From Cristatella mucedo (Eukaryota; Bryozoa; Phylactolaemata; Cristatellidae): DNA of 64,000 nucleotides. This document shows, piece after piece, positions 1 to 11,505 of this stretch (the stretch's first letter is position 1; every line of letters begins with the position of its first letter). The notes under the pieces are model-generated. The model was not told the DNA's origin, made no database searches, and saw nothing but the letters and a program-made list of their open reading frames with translations. A program made the translations under genes and the position numbers. Location: contig WPIO01000022.1 of the NCBI GenBank assembly GCA_009760855.2, positions 5,530,501-5,594,500 on the forward strand, in the 5' to 3' direction.

Positions 1-235
1 TGCATCGAGCCAACCTAATGTCCTACCCCCCGACCTAGCTGTGCGGTCAAGAGGTGGATGATTCTACAGGGAAATCAGCTTTGCCAGGATAAGAGAAGTT
101 ACACATTGAAGGTCAAACTGAGACTAAAGCAGAAGCGAATTGCAGCTAGTGCTATTTCTATTGCTTTCTCTCTAGTTATGTCTTAGGCCAGTGCTGCAGG
201 GCCGAATGGAATGGCTTTGCAATGTGTATTCCAAA

Positions 236-971
236 ATAATAATAATAATAATAATAATAATAGTAATAATGCACTTGATAAAGCACCCTCAGAGAACTCA
301 ATCTCTTTCTAGGCGCTTTACATCTGCTGCAAAGTGAAATGCAATTGAATGGGAAGTAATATCATGGTTGATAAACAAACAAAATGAATAACATGGTTAG
401 GAGTGACATGCACAGGGTCAGCATGCAAATGTGGTTAGTGGCAGCATGCACAGTCTCAGCACGCATAAGCACACCAAGGACGAATCACAGGGACCCAATA
501 CATGCTGTCCTAAATAGGTGTTTTTAAGTTCTTTTTAAATGTGGTCAGGTCAGGGGATGTTCTGACGCAGGTCGGGAGGGAGTTCCAGGCTTTGGGAGCA
601 TACGAACTAAATGCACGGTCTCCAAAGGATTTAAGGTTTGTATGAGGTATTTTTAGACTGCTGGATTCCGAAAAGCAGGTGGTACGATGCTTGGCCTGGT
701 GGGGGAGTAGATCTGAGAGATAGGCTGGAGCCAAAGAATGAAGTGACCTAAAAGTGAGCAACAAAACCTTGAAGTCAATCCGTTGCTTGACTGGTAGCCA
801 GTACATGTCGGCGAGAAGAGGAGTAATGTGGCCACTGCGACGCTCACGACAGACAAGCCTAGCTGCAGAATTTTGCACCAGCTGCAATCGCCTGATCGCA
901 CATGCTGGTAGGCCAGTAAGCAGTGAGTTGCAGAAGTCGAGACGGGATGTCACGAATGCATGGACCAACTT
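236..971 (-). mobile_element. LINE-A copy, 5'-truncated 3' end (CR1/L2-like)
   Basis: A 3' fragment of a non-LTR retrotransposon, read on the minus strand. It starts inside the C-terminal thumb of the reverse transcriptase ([15 protein letters not shown], then [14 protein letters not shown] and HWLPVKQRI-like motifs, then a W-NSLP motif). It runs through a short 3' UTR into the conserved tail and ends in an (ATT)n track (plus-strand AAT repeats at 236-262). One frame stays open over most of the RT remnant (about 985 down to 510). It lies in GINS4 intron 2. Its 5' break falls within about 10 bp of the break in two other copies in this window. Confidence 0.88.
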
Positions 972-1230
972 GTCCCAGAAGCAGCAGCAAGCAGCTGCAG
1001 CAGCAAGCAGGAGCATTGCAAGTAGCAGGAAGCAGCAGCAGTATACGTCAGCACGAACGTTAGAGTAAACACGAGGCAGAGTGAACACTCACTTTCTTCA
1101 ATCGAAGTCTCAGGTAATCGCATATCATGTAGCGTATCCTTTCAATCTGCAAGTGATAAGTGCCTCAGGCAGCCAGTAGCAGGCAGGATGGCATATCAAT
1201 GAAATCGAATGCACGCACATTGCAACCAAC

Positions 1231-1377
1231 CTCCATGCGATGGACCATTGCACGAAAATCCCCTTTCCTGGCGTGCTCGATGGAGTCCTCCATGGCTTTC
1301 GTCTGCTCTAGTAAGCAGTCGACCACCTCACTCCTATTCATCAGAATTTCCGGCGAAAACTTTTCATTTAGCCAAGC
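1231..1377 (-). CDS. GINS4: GINS4/SLD5 coding exon 2 (A-domain helices); gene continues off the left edge
   Basis: Second coding exon of SLD5. Seen: acceptor ATTCAG at the right edge, then 49 codons from AWLNEKFSPEIL to VHRME, then donor GTTGGT (a weaker site). The human segment between the same two borders is also 49 residues, and identities run throughout (AW-NEKF-PE-L, E-V-C--EQ---ME, A-----------H-ME). This is the start of the alpha-helical A domain that packs against PSF1 in the GINS tetramer. Both borders are phase 0. The remaining exons (from the expected MERIRY segment onward) are not between 1 and 1230, which hold a LINE-A copy and unassigned DNA, so the gene is cut by the window edge. 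Confidence 0.9.
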
Positions 1378-1579
1378 CTGAATGGTGACAGGAACCCGGC
1401 ACATGCATTCATCATACAGTCGGTGGCACACGTTTGCACGAAATTTCAAGTCGTGAAGCAAAGCGTCCCTGCACTGCCGGCATCATCATCATCGGGGGGG
1501 GGGGCGCTCTTCCTGAGCAAAGCTAACACACAAGCCAGCAATGACGTAAAAAGCCAAAGGTCCACAATCAAAGTAAAAC

Positions 1580-2640
1580 ATTTCAAATAATGATAATAGT
1601 TAATTATAATGATGCTTTTGCATAGCAACTCATGAGAGACCTAAATCTCTGTCTAGGCAGTTCACATAGGCTAGAGGAACTTGGCATATCAATCGTTTAG
1701 TGAAACGAACGTGATTGTGCACAATTGCTGGTGAGGCTGATGGGAAAATGCTGTACTTTATGCAATCTCATTCGCTCGTTACGAGTGCCAGTCGTTAGGT
1801 GCAGAGGAGCTGAGGAGGAAATAAGCATCTAAAGGAGCGGAGGGAGGCCTGAGGAGTGGGCAATTCTGATAGGTGGGCTAAAACATGTGACAGAAAGGAC
1901 CTACAAGTAAACGACAGGACCAGTGACAGAGCGAGTGACGTCAATGCTGCGCTGTGCTTGATGGGGAGGAAGCCAGCGCACGTCTGAAAGAAGTGGTGTA
2001 CTGCAGCAGCAGCAGCAGCTGCATCCATGATAGACAAGCCTAGCTGCAAAGTTTTGCACACTCTGTAAGCGTTTTATTGCATAGGCAAAAGGCACTGCGA
2101 AAGAAGAGAGTTACAAAAGTCAGAAGATGGGATGTCACAAAGACAGTGACGTCCAAATTTTTGCAATAAATAGCTGAAGGTAGGCCGACTTGACCACCAA
2201 GTTCGTGTGGTCACTTAGCAAATGGTCATCTTGGAATAGGACACCGAATTGAGCGCAGATGCTAGAGGATGTGTGCTGGCTAAGCTAATTTTGAGGGCTA
2301 GGCTTTCCAGCTTCAGAGTGACACTAAGTTTGTCAACAACTATTAGGCTGGTCTTGTCACCAATCAATTGATATGGCTAGCCACATTAAAAAGAATCTGT
2401 GAATCCTTGAAGGCTGGAAATGAGCAAAGCACATGTAGCATTCTGAAAAGACATTAAAGCCCAGCTTCTACTTGAAGATTATGTCTGCAATAAGAAGAGC
2501 ATAGAATCATAAAAAGGAAGAGACCAAGAACAGTTTCCGTAATATCCCATACTTCAAAGGCTCAATAGGATGTAGCCATCCGATTAACCCGGTGTTCCTG
2601 GTACTTTCCTGCACTAGCTTGACCCAGTGGTTAAAAACAT
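1580..2640 (-). mobile_element. Degenerate LINE-A copy in GINS4 intron 1
   Basis: Minus-strand CR1/L2-like LINE remnant. The tail (AAT-rich, then a decayed AGAGAC-CTAAATCTC motif) is at 1580-1670. Thumb-domain remnants occur at 1900-2150 (a frame with QSVQNFAARLVYHG), interrupted by a (GCA)n expansion near 2005-2020. Palm-domain remnants extend to about 2640. Stops and frameshifts are frequent. It is clearly older than the 236-971 copy. The boundaries are approximate. Confidence 0.6.
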
Positions 2641-2671
2641 ATTGAATGGGGAGATATATCATGCTTAATAT

Positions 2672-2822
2672 AATATAATTCATTTGGATGGCGCCCTAAA
2701 AGAACTTAATCTCTATTCAGGCGCTTCACAGGGCACGAGCCCACGACCTCGGTCATCAAATACATTGACATTGACCTTGGTTTAAGGCAAGCGCCTTACT
2801 GGGCCAAACCAGCGTGGCGAGG
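2672..2822 (-). mobile_element. SINE-2 copy
   Basis: tRNA-derived SINE on the minus strand. The head reads TTTGGCCCAGTAAGG (A-box-like). A degraded B box around CGTGGGCTCG follows, then the tail motif GCCTGAATAGAGATTAAGTTC and an AT-rich 3' end. Confidence 0.75.
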
Positions 2823-2870
2823 TACTCGCCTTTAACACACACGCACGCGCATGCACACACACACACACAA

Positions 2871-3000
2871 TCAGCTATTCAATAGCCTCATTTATACAGG
2901 GGCAGAAGAGCCTTAACGGCTGCTATCACTGCTTGCAGTTGGAAATAAAAGACTGCATGCTTCAAGACTCGAACCACAATCTGGACCGTGCAGTACGAGC
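2871..3000 (-). mobile_element. SINE-1 copy (partial)
   Basis: Minus-strand SINE-1: the body motif AGCCGTTAAGGCTCTTCTG and the 3' end AATGAGGCTATT-AATAGCTGA are present; the B-box region (GGTTCGAGTC) is partly preserved and the A-box end is replaced by the neighbouring CA array. Confidence 0.7.
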
Positions 3001-3003
3001 TCC

Positions 3004-3111
<108 letters not shown>

Positions 3112-3640
3112 GCACATGGGAAAACATATTCGCACGCATACACGTGCACAAAAGGGCACATAGGCCCACCCGCGCGTGCAGAAGCAGATAATGGCCGACA
3201 CCTGCACGTTTTAATTGAAGGGATCCAACAGCTATTCGCTCAAATTGAGAGCTAACTTTTCCATCCAGCAAGCTCTTGTGCACACGATGAGTACAAGAGT
3301 CCCTAGCAAAAGCTATAAATCAGGCACTTGGGGTAGGAATGGTACGCATGCTTACACTGCCCATCGCTCCGAGGTGCCGATCGATGAGTGCAGCACACGA
3401 TCGAGGGCGGTCGGTGGGTACTCGCTAGCAGCCTCTCCAACGGCCCGGGCCATATAGTCACAAATGTGCGTGACGCGTCAATTTTTTATGATATCGAGGG
3501 AAGTATTTCCCTATAATGCACGAGGCTTACACGAGATCCACATTGCTGTTCCTTTTACGCACACAGATCGTGTCAGACCGCGATACTATAACCCAGCGCC
3601 AGCTCGGCGCACGCCGGCGCAGAGTGGCGTGAGGACGTAC

Positions 3641-3745
3641 CGTCTCTAGTCTTTGAAGGACTTCAGCTGCAGTCAGCACCTCTTGGACCTCACTCGATTC
3701 GCCGGCTTCATCGGACTGGCTGAAGAGATCTGCCTCGTAGCTCAT
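3641..3745 (-). CDS. GINS4: GINS4/SLD5 coding exon 1 (start codon to first donor)
   Basis: First coding exon of SLD5, a subunit of the tetrameric GINS complex that joins CDC45 and MCM2-7 to form the eukaryotic replicative helicase in the nucleus. Seen: an ATG at 3745-3743 in good context (A at -3), then 35 codons with an acidic, serine-rich N terminus (residues about 5-20) and the segment LTAAEVLQRLET. It ends at a strong donor, GTACGT. Known: SLD5 proteins begin with a short acidic leader followed by an L-T-xAEL-x-x-LE helix leading into AW(M/L)NEKF. Exon 2 starts exactly with AWLNEKF in phase 0, so the junction reads RLET/AWLNEKF against RLEQ/AWMNEKF in vertebrates. The 2.26-kb intron to exon 2 holds a decayed LINE, two SINEs and CA arrays. 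No alternative product fits as well. Confidence 0.88.
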
Positions 3746-5870
3746 TTGCAGCAGCTGCAGGCGGAAGACTGCCTAGGCGGATGTTGAATGACCGCAGTTC
3801 CCGCCGTTGCCGGGGTTCGCTTGGAGCGGAAGTTATAGTTATAAATTGCATATTATTATTTTTATCTTTATTAAAAGAGATATTTTATAAATATAATTTA
3901 TCTGTAGCAATGCAATAATTGTAACTCTAATTGTAACGCGTTTGAACTTGGACATGCGCTTTTTCCACATGCGATATGTACGTTTAACTTAGTCTTATAT
4001 CTATGCTCAGTTGTCTCAGTTATCTGCATATAATTTATTACGACGCGTACTCGAACTGGTCACCGGCGGATGAACGCAGCGAATCAACCGAAATTTTTCG
4101 GCCTCGATGACTTGAAACTATGGACACAGCTGTCTGTATATTTTCTCTTCGATGTTGAGTAGTGTAAGTACCCAAAAGCTCCGGAAGCAGTCTACAATTG
4201 TATCGCGAATCTCGACAAATTAGTGTAGAGGGACTCTGGTTTTCTCACTCGAAGCGTCACTTTCCGGTGAGCTGCAGTTAGTCTGCTCCTTGCAGTATCG
4301 TATTTATTGCTTCTAGCGCCTCTAGCGACTGAGTGATCGGAGGCGCAAGGTATCGGCGTTCCCATTATGGGAACAAGCTCGGCGTCCGAAAGTTTACTAT
4401 TTACGAGACTACTTTGAAGATGTAGCGTTTCAATGTTGCTTAAGGAAAGAAAGTAACGCGCATCTTCATCTTGTACACTTTTCCACTTTTTGCGAAGCCG
4501 AGTCGCATTTCTGTCGCTAGCAAGATTCGCCTGCTAAGCGTAGCTGTACCATCCCTTTAAGGACGGTTAGGAAATCCATGCGAAAAAAGTGCCCTTTTTC
4601 GAAAGCCAGCGGGAGCAGGTTGTGGTGCTAACCACGCCACTTAGTGGGGGGCTTCTCTTGCTCTACTACATGACCGAAGCTCTTCGCGTTGAGGCGCGCT
4701 TAGCAGGATCGCGCGTACGAGAGCTAAACGCACTCGGCGACATACTTATTCACTCGGCGAACTCGCTTTTGTTAGCAATACTATCCCCGCGGTGGTCTAA
4801 AGTACAGGGTCCCAGAGAACAAGCTGGAACAAGCGCAGCGAGAAGCTGTGGTAAACCAGGAGAAAGTAGCCACGGGAAAAACCAGATTCCGTCGCCGATT
4901 TCAGATTGCCTGACCGGATTCACTCACCAATCTTTCCAGAGTCAAATAACACCTCACGCCAGCCCCAAAGCTTTGGATTCGAGGGATTCCTTTTCGCGGC
5001 GGAGTTGCATCAGGTCGATCGGAGTGAATTTATTTCTCAGGAGTGAATCGCTTGCTCATTAAACGAGCTTATTCTTACTCTTCCGACGCGTTCATGTTGA
5101 CAGAGCTGAAAGTTATCTGTCTGAGTTGTTGTTAAATTCGCACATGTGCACGTTTCACGTACATCTCTGGCTGTTGCCTCGTATTCTGAATTCTAAAAGG
5201 AAAGTGACGACTCGTGCTTGGGGTATTTCTTCCAGGTGGATGATTATTCCGCGAACACGCGGGTGCGACAAATTTGCCTCAGTCAACCACAATCCATTCC
5301 TTAATTGAGGAGGAAATGACCGAAAATAGGCGGTGCGAAGCTCGAATTTCACGTGAATATTGTAGTTCACCCTCATTAAAATGTACCTACCGAATTGTAT
5401 GCCATAACGCTCGCACATTCTCTTGCAAATGGACTTGGAAGACGCTGGCCACGACCGCAATCTATCGCAATCCACTTAATTCCACCGTAAATCCGCTAGA
5501 AATTGGCTCTGCGGAGCTTCAACTTCGATTGCGTACTATATTTCGCTTCCGCTAAATGGTAACATAAAGATTGTGAACAATTATAATAGCAATTACAATT
5601 ATAGCAATTATATTCATAATATAATATATTTATAATATACGCATACGATATGATAATTATAACATAATACAATAATTATAATATATATATATATATATGT
5701 TATATGTAATATAATAATGATAAACTATAATTATTATATACGCGCTTGTTTTAATGCAATCAACTACAGTCGATTGCGTTGGATTGCATGAGTGCACTAA
5801 GACTCAGCAATATTCAAAAGTAATGCAAGCCACGGCTGATAGCTGTACACACGAGGTCCGGCACACAACC
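3746..5870. other. GINS4 upstream region, no gene recognised
   Basis: Sequence upstream of the GINS4 start codon. The first few hundred bases should contain the GINS4 promoter and 5' UTR, but I see no clear core element. A reading frame of about 157 codons at 4589-5062 (+) matches nothing I know. 5570-5750 is strongly AT-rich with a short (AT)n run. I assign no other feature here. Confidence 0.4.
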
Positions 5871-5880
5871 CGTGGGCAAT

Positions 5881-6060
5881 GGTAAGCCGTGATGGCACAC
5901 TAGGTAAGGCGGCTGCTTTTCACGACCTCCGTCCCGAGGTTGTGGGTTCGAATCCTCCGGGTGGATGATTCTATATCGCCGCTGCAAGCGGTGGTGATAG
6001 CCATAGAGGCTCTTCTGTCCCTATACAAAAGGAAGCTGTTAAATCAGCTAGTATTTTTTT
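5881..6060 (+). mobile_element. SINE-1 copy, nearly full length
   Basis: Best-preserved SINE-1. A tRNA-like head with A box TGGCACACTAGGTAAGG and a perfect B box GGTTCGAATCC spaced as in a tRNA. The body is GGTGATAGCC-TAGAGGCTCTTCTG. The 3' end is CTATACAAA-GGAAGCTGTTAAATCAGCT. The internal promoter boxes imply RNA polymerase III transcription of the active ancestor. The anticodon-loop region reads TTCACGA, hinting at tRNA-Val (CAC), but this is weak. Confidence 0.85.
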
Positions 6061-6900
6061 ATGAGACCGCGTGCGGTATAGCACGGAATTTGGTTGGTAC
6101 ACTTAAACGCTAGCATAGCTTACACGCTATACAATCCAGGTTGGACCTTGGCGCCGCCGATTTCTGGTGAATTTTCGGCAGTTGCTGTCGTCTTTGGAGC
6201 CCATTTGGAGGGGATCGCTTGAGCGAAAACGCATGAGATTTTGTTGGCATATTATAATGACGGTGTACTACGACACTCGCTCGAAATTTGAGCTTCTCGC
6301 CGCCGATTTCCTGTCGATTTTCGCTAAATTAGAGTAGATTGCTGTTGAAAGCGGCAATTCGTTGCGTCCAGGCACTCCGGCTACGCGGGCCAGAGCTGGC
6401 CCCGCTGCGCCAGCCGTAGGGGGGGGGGGGAGGGGTTAGTCGTGCCTCGGTCCCGTTGGTTGGTTTGTGGCTGGGCGAATGACGCATTGGCGAGGTAATG
6501 CGGCCTTTCGGCTTGGCGGGCGATACGTGGGCGAGATAAACTCCAGCCGCTGGGTGGCCGTGCGGAGTGGCGTTGCTCCGGCGAGCGCTGGAAGCGGTAG
6601 ATAACGCACGATTATTGCCACGGACTAGCGTCTCGTTTTGGCACTACGCAGCACTTCAACAACCAACTCCCTCCCTCGTCCGGCGTTCTGCGGCCTTCAG
6701 TGGGAAGCTCGAAGCGCGACGCAAATAGAGATAAAGTAGTAAAGGACCAGAGGCGGCTACGGAGTTCAGCTGGCTACGGCTAAGAGAAAGAATCCTCTTT
6801 ATTACCGGTCAAGCGCGGGCAGATCAACTAACGAGATAGGTAAGCAGTCCTTTCCGTAATCGTAAAGCAGTAACGTGTGACTTATAATAATAATAATAAT
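6061..6900. other. Unassigned intergenic DNA
   Basis: Moderately GC-rich DNA with a G homopolymer at about 6420-6435 and a short (TAA)n run at 6885-6899. No protein or repeat family recognised. Confidence 0.4.
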
Positions 6901-7076
6901 ACCAGCTGATTAAACAGCCTCTTTTTTATAGCGGTAGAAGAGCCCTTAAGGCTATCGTCACCGCTTTTAGTGGCAATAAAGGATCGCCAACTGCAAGATT
7001 CGAATTCAAGACTTCGGGATCGAAGTCATGAAAAGCTAGCACCTTACCTAGTGGGCCAGTACGGCTCACCACCGAA
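6901..7076 (-). mobile_element. SINE-1 copy
   Basis: Minus-strand SINE-1 with the tail AGGCTGTTTAATCAGCT-like end at 6901-6920, body motif AGCCTTAAGGGCTCTTCTA and a decayed tRNA-like head (TGAGCCGTACTGGCCCACTAGG at the right end). It sits directly after an (AAT)n run. Confidence 0.8.
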
Positions 7077-8026
7077 AGTTACCAAAACACGGCTCCTCGC
7101 TAACGTAAAGCAGTGGTACGCGAGGCATAGCCATAACATTCATTTCACATCGCCATCAGAGAAACAAGTTTGTCCTCATCGAGCGAAAGTTGACAACCGC
7201 CACATTACTCCTTGTGCCGACACAATGAACACCATGTTGGCAGAAAATTAAAGCAGCTTGTCGACCATCAGAGCAGCAGTCCTTCATCTTAACAGTTTGC
7301 ACGGAAACAGTCTCTAAGTAATTTACAGCAGTCACAGGCCCCACAGTGGCTGTAACCGGCACAGGAAGAACGACCAGTTCATTCTCGCATTGTTGGTCAA
7401 GGTTAATATACCCGACACCTGCTTGGAGCCATTTCCACTTTCTCATGTAAAATTATCAACTCTGGTGTCAAAGCCGGCCACAGTCAGTCTCCGAATTAAA
7501 ATTGCGGAGCTTCCACTACGGCCTGCGACATCTGTGCGACATTTGTCACTTTATTGCCCTTGATATCGTCTAGATTAGCAGGAGTAAGTTCAATCCTGCT
7601 ATCGTCATTAGCGCCTTCAAGTTTCGGCCTTTTAGCGGGCATCATTCTCTGCAGACTGCTGGTTAGTCACAACGCTTGCGTTATTATTTGTAACGTTTGG
7701 GTGTCGGACGTGCTGGACACTTTCCGACGTACCGCCAGCAGCCGTCTCGTGCTAGTGGCTCACTGCTTGTGGCTAAATTGGTGCAGCTCTCCTCTGGAGA
7801 GCAGGGCCGGAGGGGACCGGCTAGCCAGAAATTCTGACCAGTTGCATTGGCTGCCCGGACCAGAGGCGAGCCCACTGAGCGTGCCGCGCGTCCGAGTGCT
7901 ACAACGGCTCTACCGCTGAGCAATAGCTTGTACGTGAATCCGTCGCCGAGCAGGTTTCTGGCCCGTTAGCCGGTCGATCGCAGCCGGCATCTGTTGCGTT
8001 GTCTGATTGGCAATATTGGCGTCTGA
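7077..8026. other. Unassigned DNA between SINE-1 and the hAT-like element
   Basis: Contains open frames of about 80-120 codons on both strands (for example 7156-7446 minus and 7554-7919 plus) without recognisable domains. It may be an old transposon remnant. Confidence 0.35.
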
Positions 8027-8034
8027 GCGCAGAA

Positions 8035-10307
8035 TAGAGCTTCTGGTAACTGTTTAACTGCAACAGTAAAAGAGCCGTTTTTAGTCCAAAATAAAAAAAC
8101 AGTAAACAGCTGTTTCTAATTTAACAGTTTAACTGTTTCAAACGGTGATTTTTAAACAAAAAGATATCACAACTGACGCTCAAACGTTAATCATGGATGT
8201 GCAACATGTAACGGAAAACCAATTTATAAAGTTTCTTTTCAATGTATTAGTGGTTTTGTATGAGGATTTTATCAAATTGGCCAACAACTAAACTTAAAGC
8301 GCAGTTTTGGAAAATAAGTAAGATATTAATTACATTTATCTCGTGGCATCAACAAATATTGGTGTTCTTTTCATCCATGTCTTCTGTTTGGAAATACGCT
8401 TCAAAACGAAAGAATCCAATTACAGAAGAGCTTGATGGTAAATTTGGACGATGCAATAAAAACGCCAGACGTTCTGGAAACTGCATTACAACGTTGAAGA
8501 GTCATCTGAAAATACAAGGAATTGATTTTGATAAACCTGCTGGAGGGTGCATGTCCAAGAAGAGCCAGTGCACATTAAGGGAACCAAAACGATTGCCAAT
8601 TTCCAGAGGCGAAGGAGTCCGAAGAAGATTGTTACCAATCTGGCTGCTGATGGAATATCGATTAGAGCTATTGCTAGAAACAAGTATACACGGCAATCGA
8701 TCTCATGGAACAGATTACAACTTCCAGCAAACGAAAACAGTGTGTTGAAGCTGGATTATGATTACGAAGAAGAGAGAAGCAAAATGATTGCCGAAATCAA
8801 GGGAAAACTCGTGAGAGGAGTAAAGCTTAGCATGACTGTGGATAAATACACAACCGTGAGAGGACGTCGATTCTTCGGAGTCAACATTTATGATAGCGAC
8901 GATAAAACAACAATCACGACGGGTCTTTTTCGCATATTTGGTTCGTGTACTGCTCTCAATATGACAGAATCATTGAAACAGCTTTTGAGCATTTTTGGAA
9001 TAAAAATGGAAAGGAATTTGGTGGGATCTACTCAGGTGGGCGCTGCAGGAAAAAAGAAATGCATTAGCCTAATCGATGTCTTCTGTGGACAGCTCAGCTT
9101 AAACCATGGTCTGAACCTTGGAGTATGTGACACATTGTACCGAAGAGTACTGAGATGGACGATTTAAACATGTGACGATAGTGACGATATTAGTAAAATG
9201 GACAATTTTGAAGCAGGTGGGGACTTGGATGTGATCGGCGATTATACATTAGGAGACTCGATTACCACGATCTGCTAAAGAAATCACGCAAACTTGTCAA
9301 ATTCATCAAAAATCAACTTTTCGGAATAATGTCTTTAAATCGAGAGTAAAAGCTGAGTTCGGACGTGAGATTTAACTGCAACTTGACGTGAAGACGCGTT
9401 AGAACTTCATCCCAACAGTGTTAGAGCCGCTAGTAAAGACAGAAGTCGCCGTCTACGAAACACTAACCGAATTCAAGGAACTAGAAGGGATTGAGACATA
9501 TTAGTATATTTTGACGCTCTCAAACCTCTTCTGAAGGCAGTAGAACCCGTTAAACTTGCTGCTGAGAATCCAAGTCGAGAAGACACGACGCTGGTGAACG
9601 CTGATATAATTTTAGAATTCATGTTCATCAAGCTCTCTAACCTGAATAAAGACATCAGTACCAAACCCATGGAAAATTTGAACTGTCGCGTTGAAGAGCG
9701 ATTGAACAAGGATGTCATGAACCTCATGCGAAGTCTCAAAGATCCACCTGTCGCCACGTCAAAAACTACGTTAAATTTCGCAGGAATTGTAGCGTCTCGT
9801 TTATTTGGAGTGAACGATGTAGAAGTTGCGGTCGAACAGTCGTCAAATAATGCTGAAAGTGCGAATTAGTCTCTTCAAGATGAACTGAATTGGTTGCTTC
9901 AAAAAGATGGATCATAAATTGCAGTCTGAGGACAAGAGAGTTTTAAAATGGCTTAAGTCCGAATTCACGCTCTTCCGGAACTCTGGCTGGCGCACTGAAA
10001 ATCTCCAGAAATTGTACAACAAAAATTGTATCCATTAAATTGACATCAAATTACGTTAAAAGTGTTTCTCGGTCTCTACGAATTTCTGTACAAAATTAAG
10101 ATCGCGTCTCTCATATAAATCGCTTAGTGCACTTGTATTCTTGAAAGATGTTCAATAAAACGGTGTTCATCACAAAAATAAGCTACTTATTGTAAAATTA
10201 GTGAAAAAATAGAAAAACAATAAAAACAGCTGTTAACAGCTGTTTTTTGAAAATAGACAACAGTAAACAGCTGTTTTCAAAAAATGACTGTTTTTTCAGA
10301 AACCCTA
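8035..10307 (+). mobile_element. hAT-like DNA transposon, about 2.27 kb, transposase decayed
   Basis: Class II element. The ends are imperfect inverted repeats: TAGAGCTTCTG at 8035 and CAGAAACCCTA ending at 10307. The flanks GCGCAGAA (8027-8034) and GCACAGAG (10308-10315) match at 6 of 8 positions, as a decayed 8-bp target duplication of hAT type would. Subterminal CAGCTGTTT/AACAGCTGTT motifs recur near both ends and may be transposase-binding sites. Internally: a degenerate BED-type zinc-finger region (8385-8525; VWKY, then CITTLKSHLKI), a catalytic-core-like stretch (8600-9165; LAADGISIRAIA, LSMTVDKYTT, RFFGVNIYDSDD) and a C-terminal part (9390-9870). They lie in different frames with stops between them, so the element is not coding-competent. 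Confidence 0.8.
8385..9869 (+). pseudogene. hAT-family transposase pseudogene
   Basis: Remnant of the transposase inside the hAT-like element. A BED finger region comes first; its first CxxC has lost a cysteine. A frameshift near 8540 moves the reading frame for 8547-9167, which carries the RNase-H-like core region with a T-V-D-K-Y motif. Further stops precede 9594-9869, a frame resembling the dimerisation segment (LNLRVEERLNKDV-like helix). Known: hAT transposases are about 600-700 residues with an N-terminal BED finger and a C-terminal dimerisation domain. Inference: dead copy; the exact hAT subfamily is not determined. Confidence 0.72.
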
Positions 10308-10315
10308 GCACAGAG

Positions 10316-10867
10316 GAACTGTTCAGCTGAAGCCCCATGAAACATCCACTAGGGGGGAGGGCAGCACCCAGCGGAGGCAGCAGGCTCGCGGCAAAACTGA
10401 CATAAATTTGGCTAATGAGCGGCCTCTGAAACACACTCTGACGGCGAGTCTCCAGAAGTCACCTGCCATTTTTTAAATGAAAAAGGCACTCAGCAGATGC
10501 AACGGTACGTGAAAAACTTGACGGTTAAGGGGTCCTTAAAAACAAGCCAACACGCACGACTTTTTTGCAAAATGCGATGTAATCGTTGGAGAGAAAAGGC
10601 AGTCGTGTTTAGAAAAACTCTTTGACTTCCTTGACAAGCCATGTAGCTTTCAAATTTTCGAACGGATTCGTCGGATGCCGACATTTTAACCGAAGGATTT
10701 TTATTTATATTTAAATTCACATTTAAATATATTAAAAATTAATGAATAAAACATCTTCGACATTTCCTGTCACTTTGCGGATACCCTCTGGGTCGGCGGG
10801 TCGGAGTAAAAAAAAGCCGGATCTCTCAGTCGGGTCCTGGAGTTTCCCTCGCTCGGAGCCGGATCAT
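10316..10867. other. Unassigned DNA
   Basis: No recognisable gene or repeat. AT-rich near 10690-10750. Confidence 0.35.
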
Positions 10868-11500
10868 TCAGTGTATCTCCTTCTGTAACTCCACTAAGTA
10901 ACAAAGACTATGTGGGTGTTACGCAGGAGAGTTTTGTATAGCGCGCTCACAGCCTAACAGACTTCGTCTCACGCAACAAAGAGAAAGTGGGAAGCATAGC
11001 AGAGTCAGGAGAGCAGTTGAGGAAGTGAGTAGCATGGAAGTAGCAGCTCAGGATCGCTGAAAAGGATGAGCCATAGTCGGCAGCAGGCGATTAGTTGTCG
11101 TTGCGTAAGAATTGTGGAAGCGAGTTCCACAGTCTAAGACCTGCAGAGGAAAAGCTTTGTCACCGACGGTCTTTAAGCGGAGGAGTGGACCAGCTAATTT
11201 TTGCAGCAGTTCAACTAGGTATGGAGGAGTCTGTAGAAGCAGTCTTCCGAATGAAGCTTTTAAAATTGAAGCAGCTGTCGAAAACGACACCTAAATTTCG
11301 AGCACGTGGTGATGGTCGCACAATAGCGTCACCTATTAGAAGAGCAAAGCCTTTTAATCAAGGACACCTTAGGGTGTCCTATGAGCAGCAGTTCGGTTTT
11401 ATCGTCATTTAATTTAAAGAAGTTTTCCGACATCCTGGATCGAATTTCGGCAAGGCAAGCATTCAGTTTCTCAGTTGCTGCAACAGATTCCAACGGTTTG
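10868..11500 (-). mobile_element. LINE-B copy with an internal deletion (CR1/L2-like)
   Basis: Minus-strand LINE. The right part encodes the RT palm end ([30 protein letters not shown]); the left part encodes the thumb end and 3' UTR. Compared with the copy at 13.2-16.2 kb, about 300 bp between the palm and thumb remnants is missing: GGAGGAG is joined directly to TCTGTAGAAGCAG near 11225-11240. Confidence 0.75.
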
Positions 11501-11505
11501 AATGG

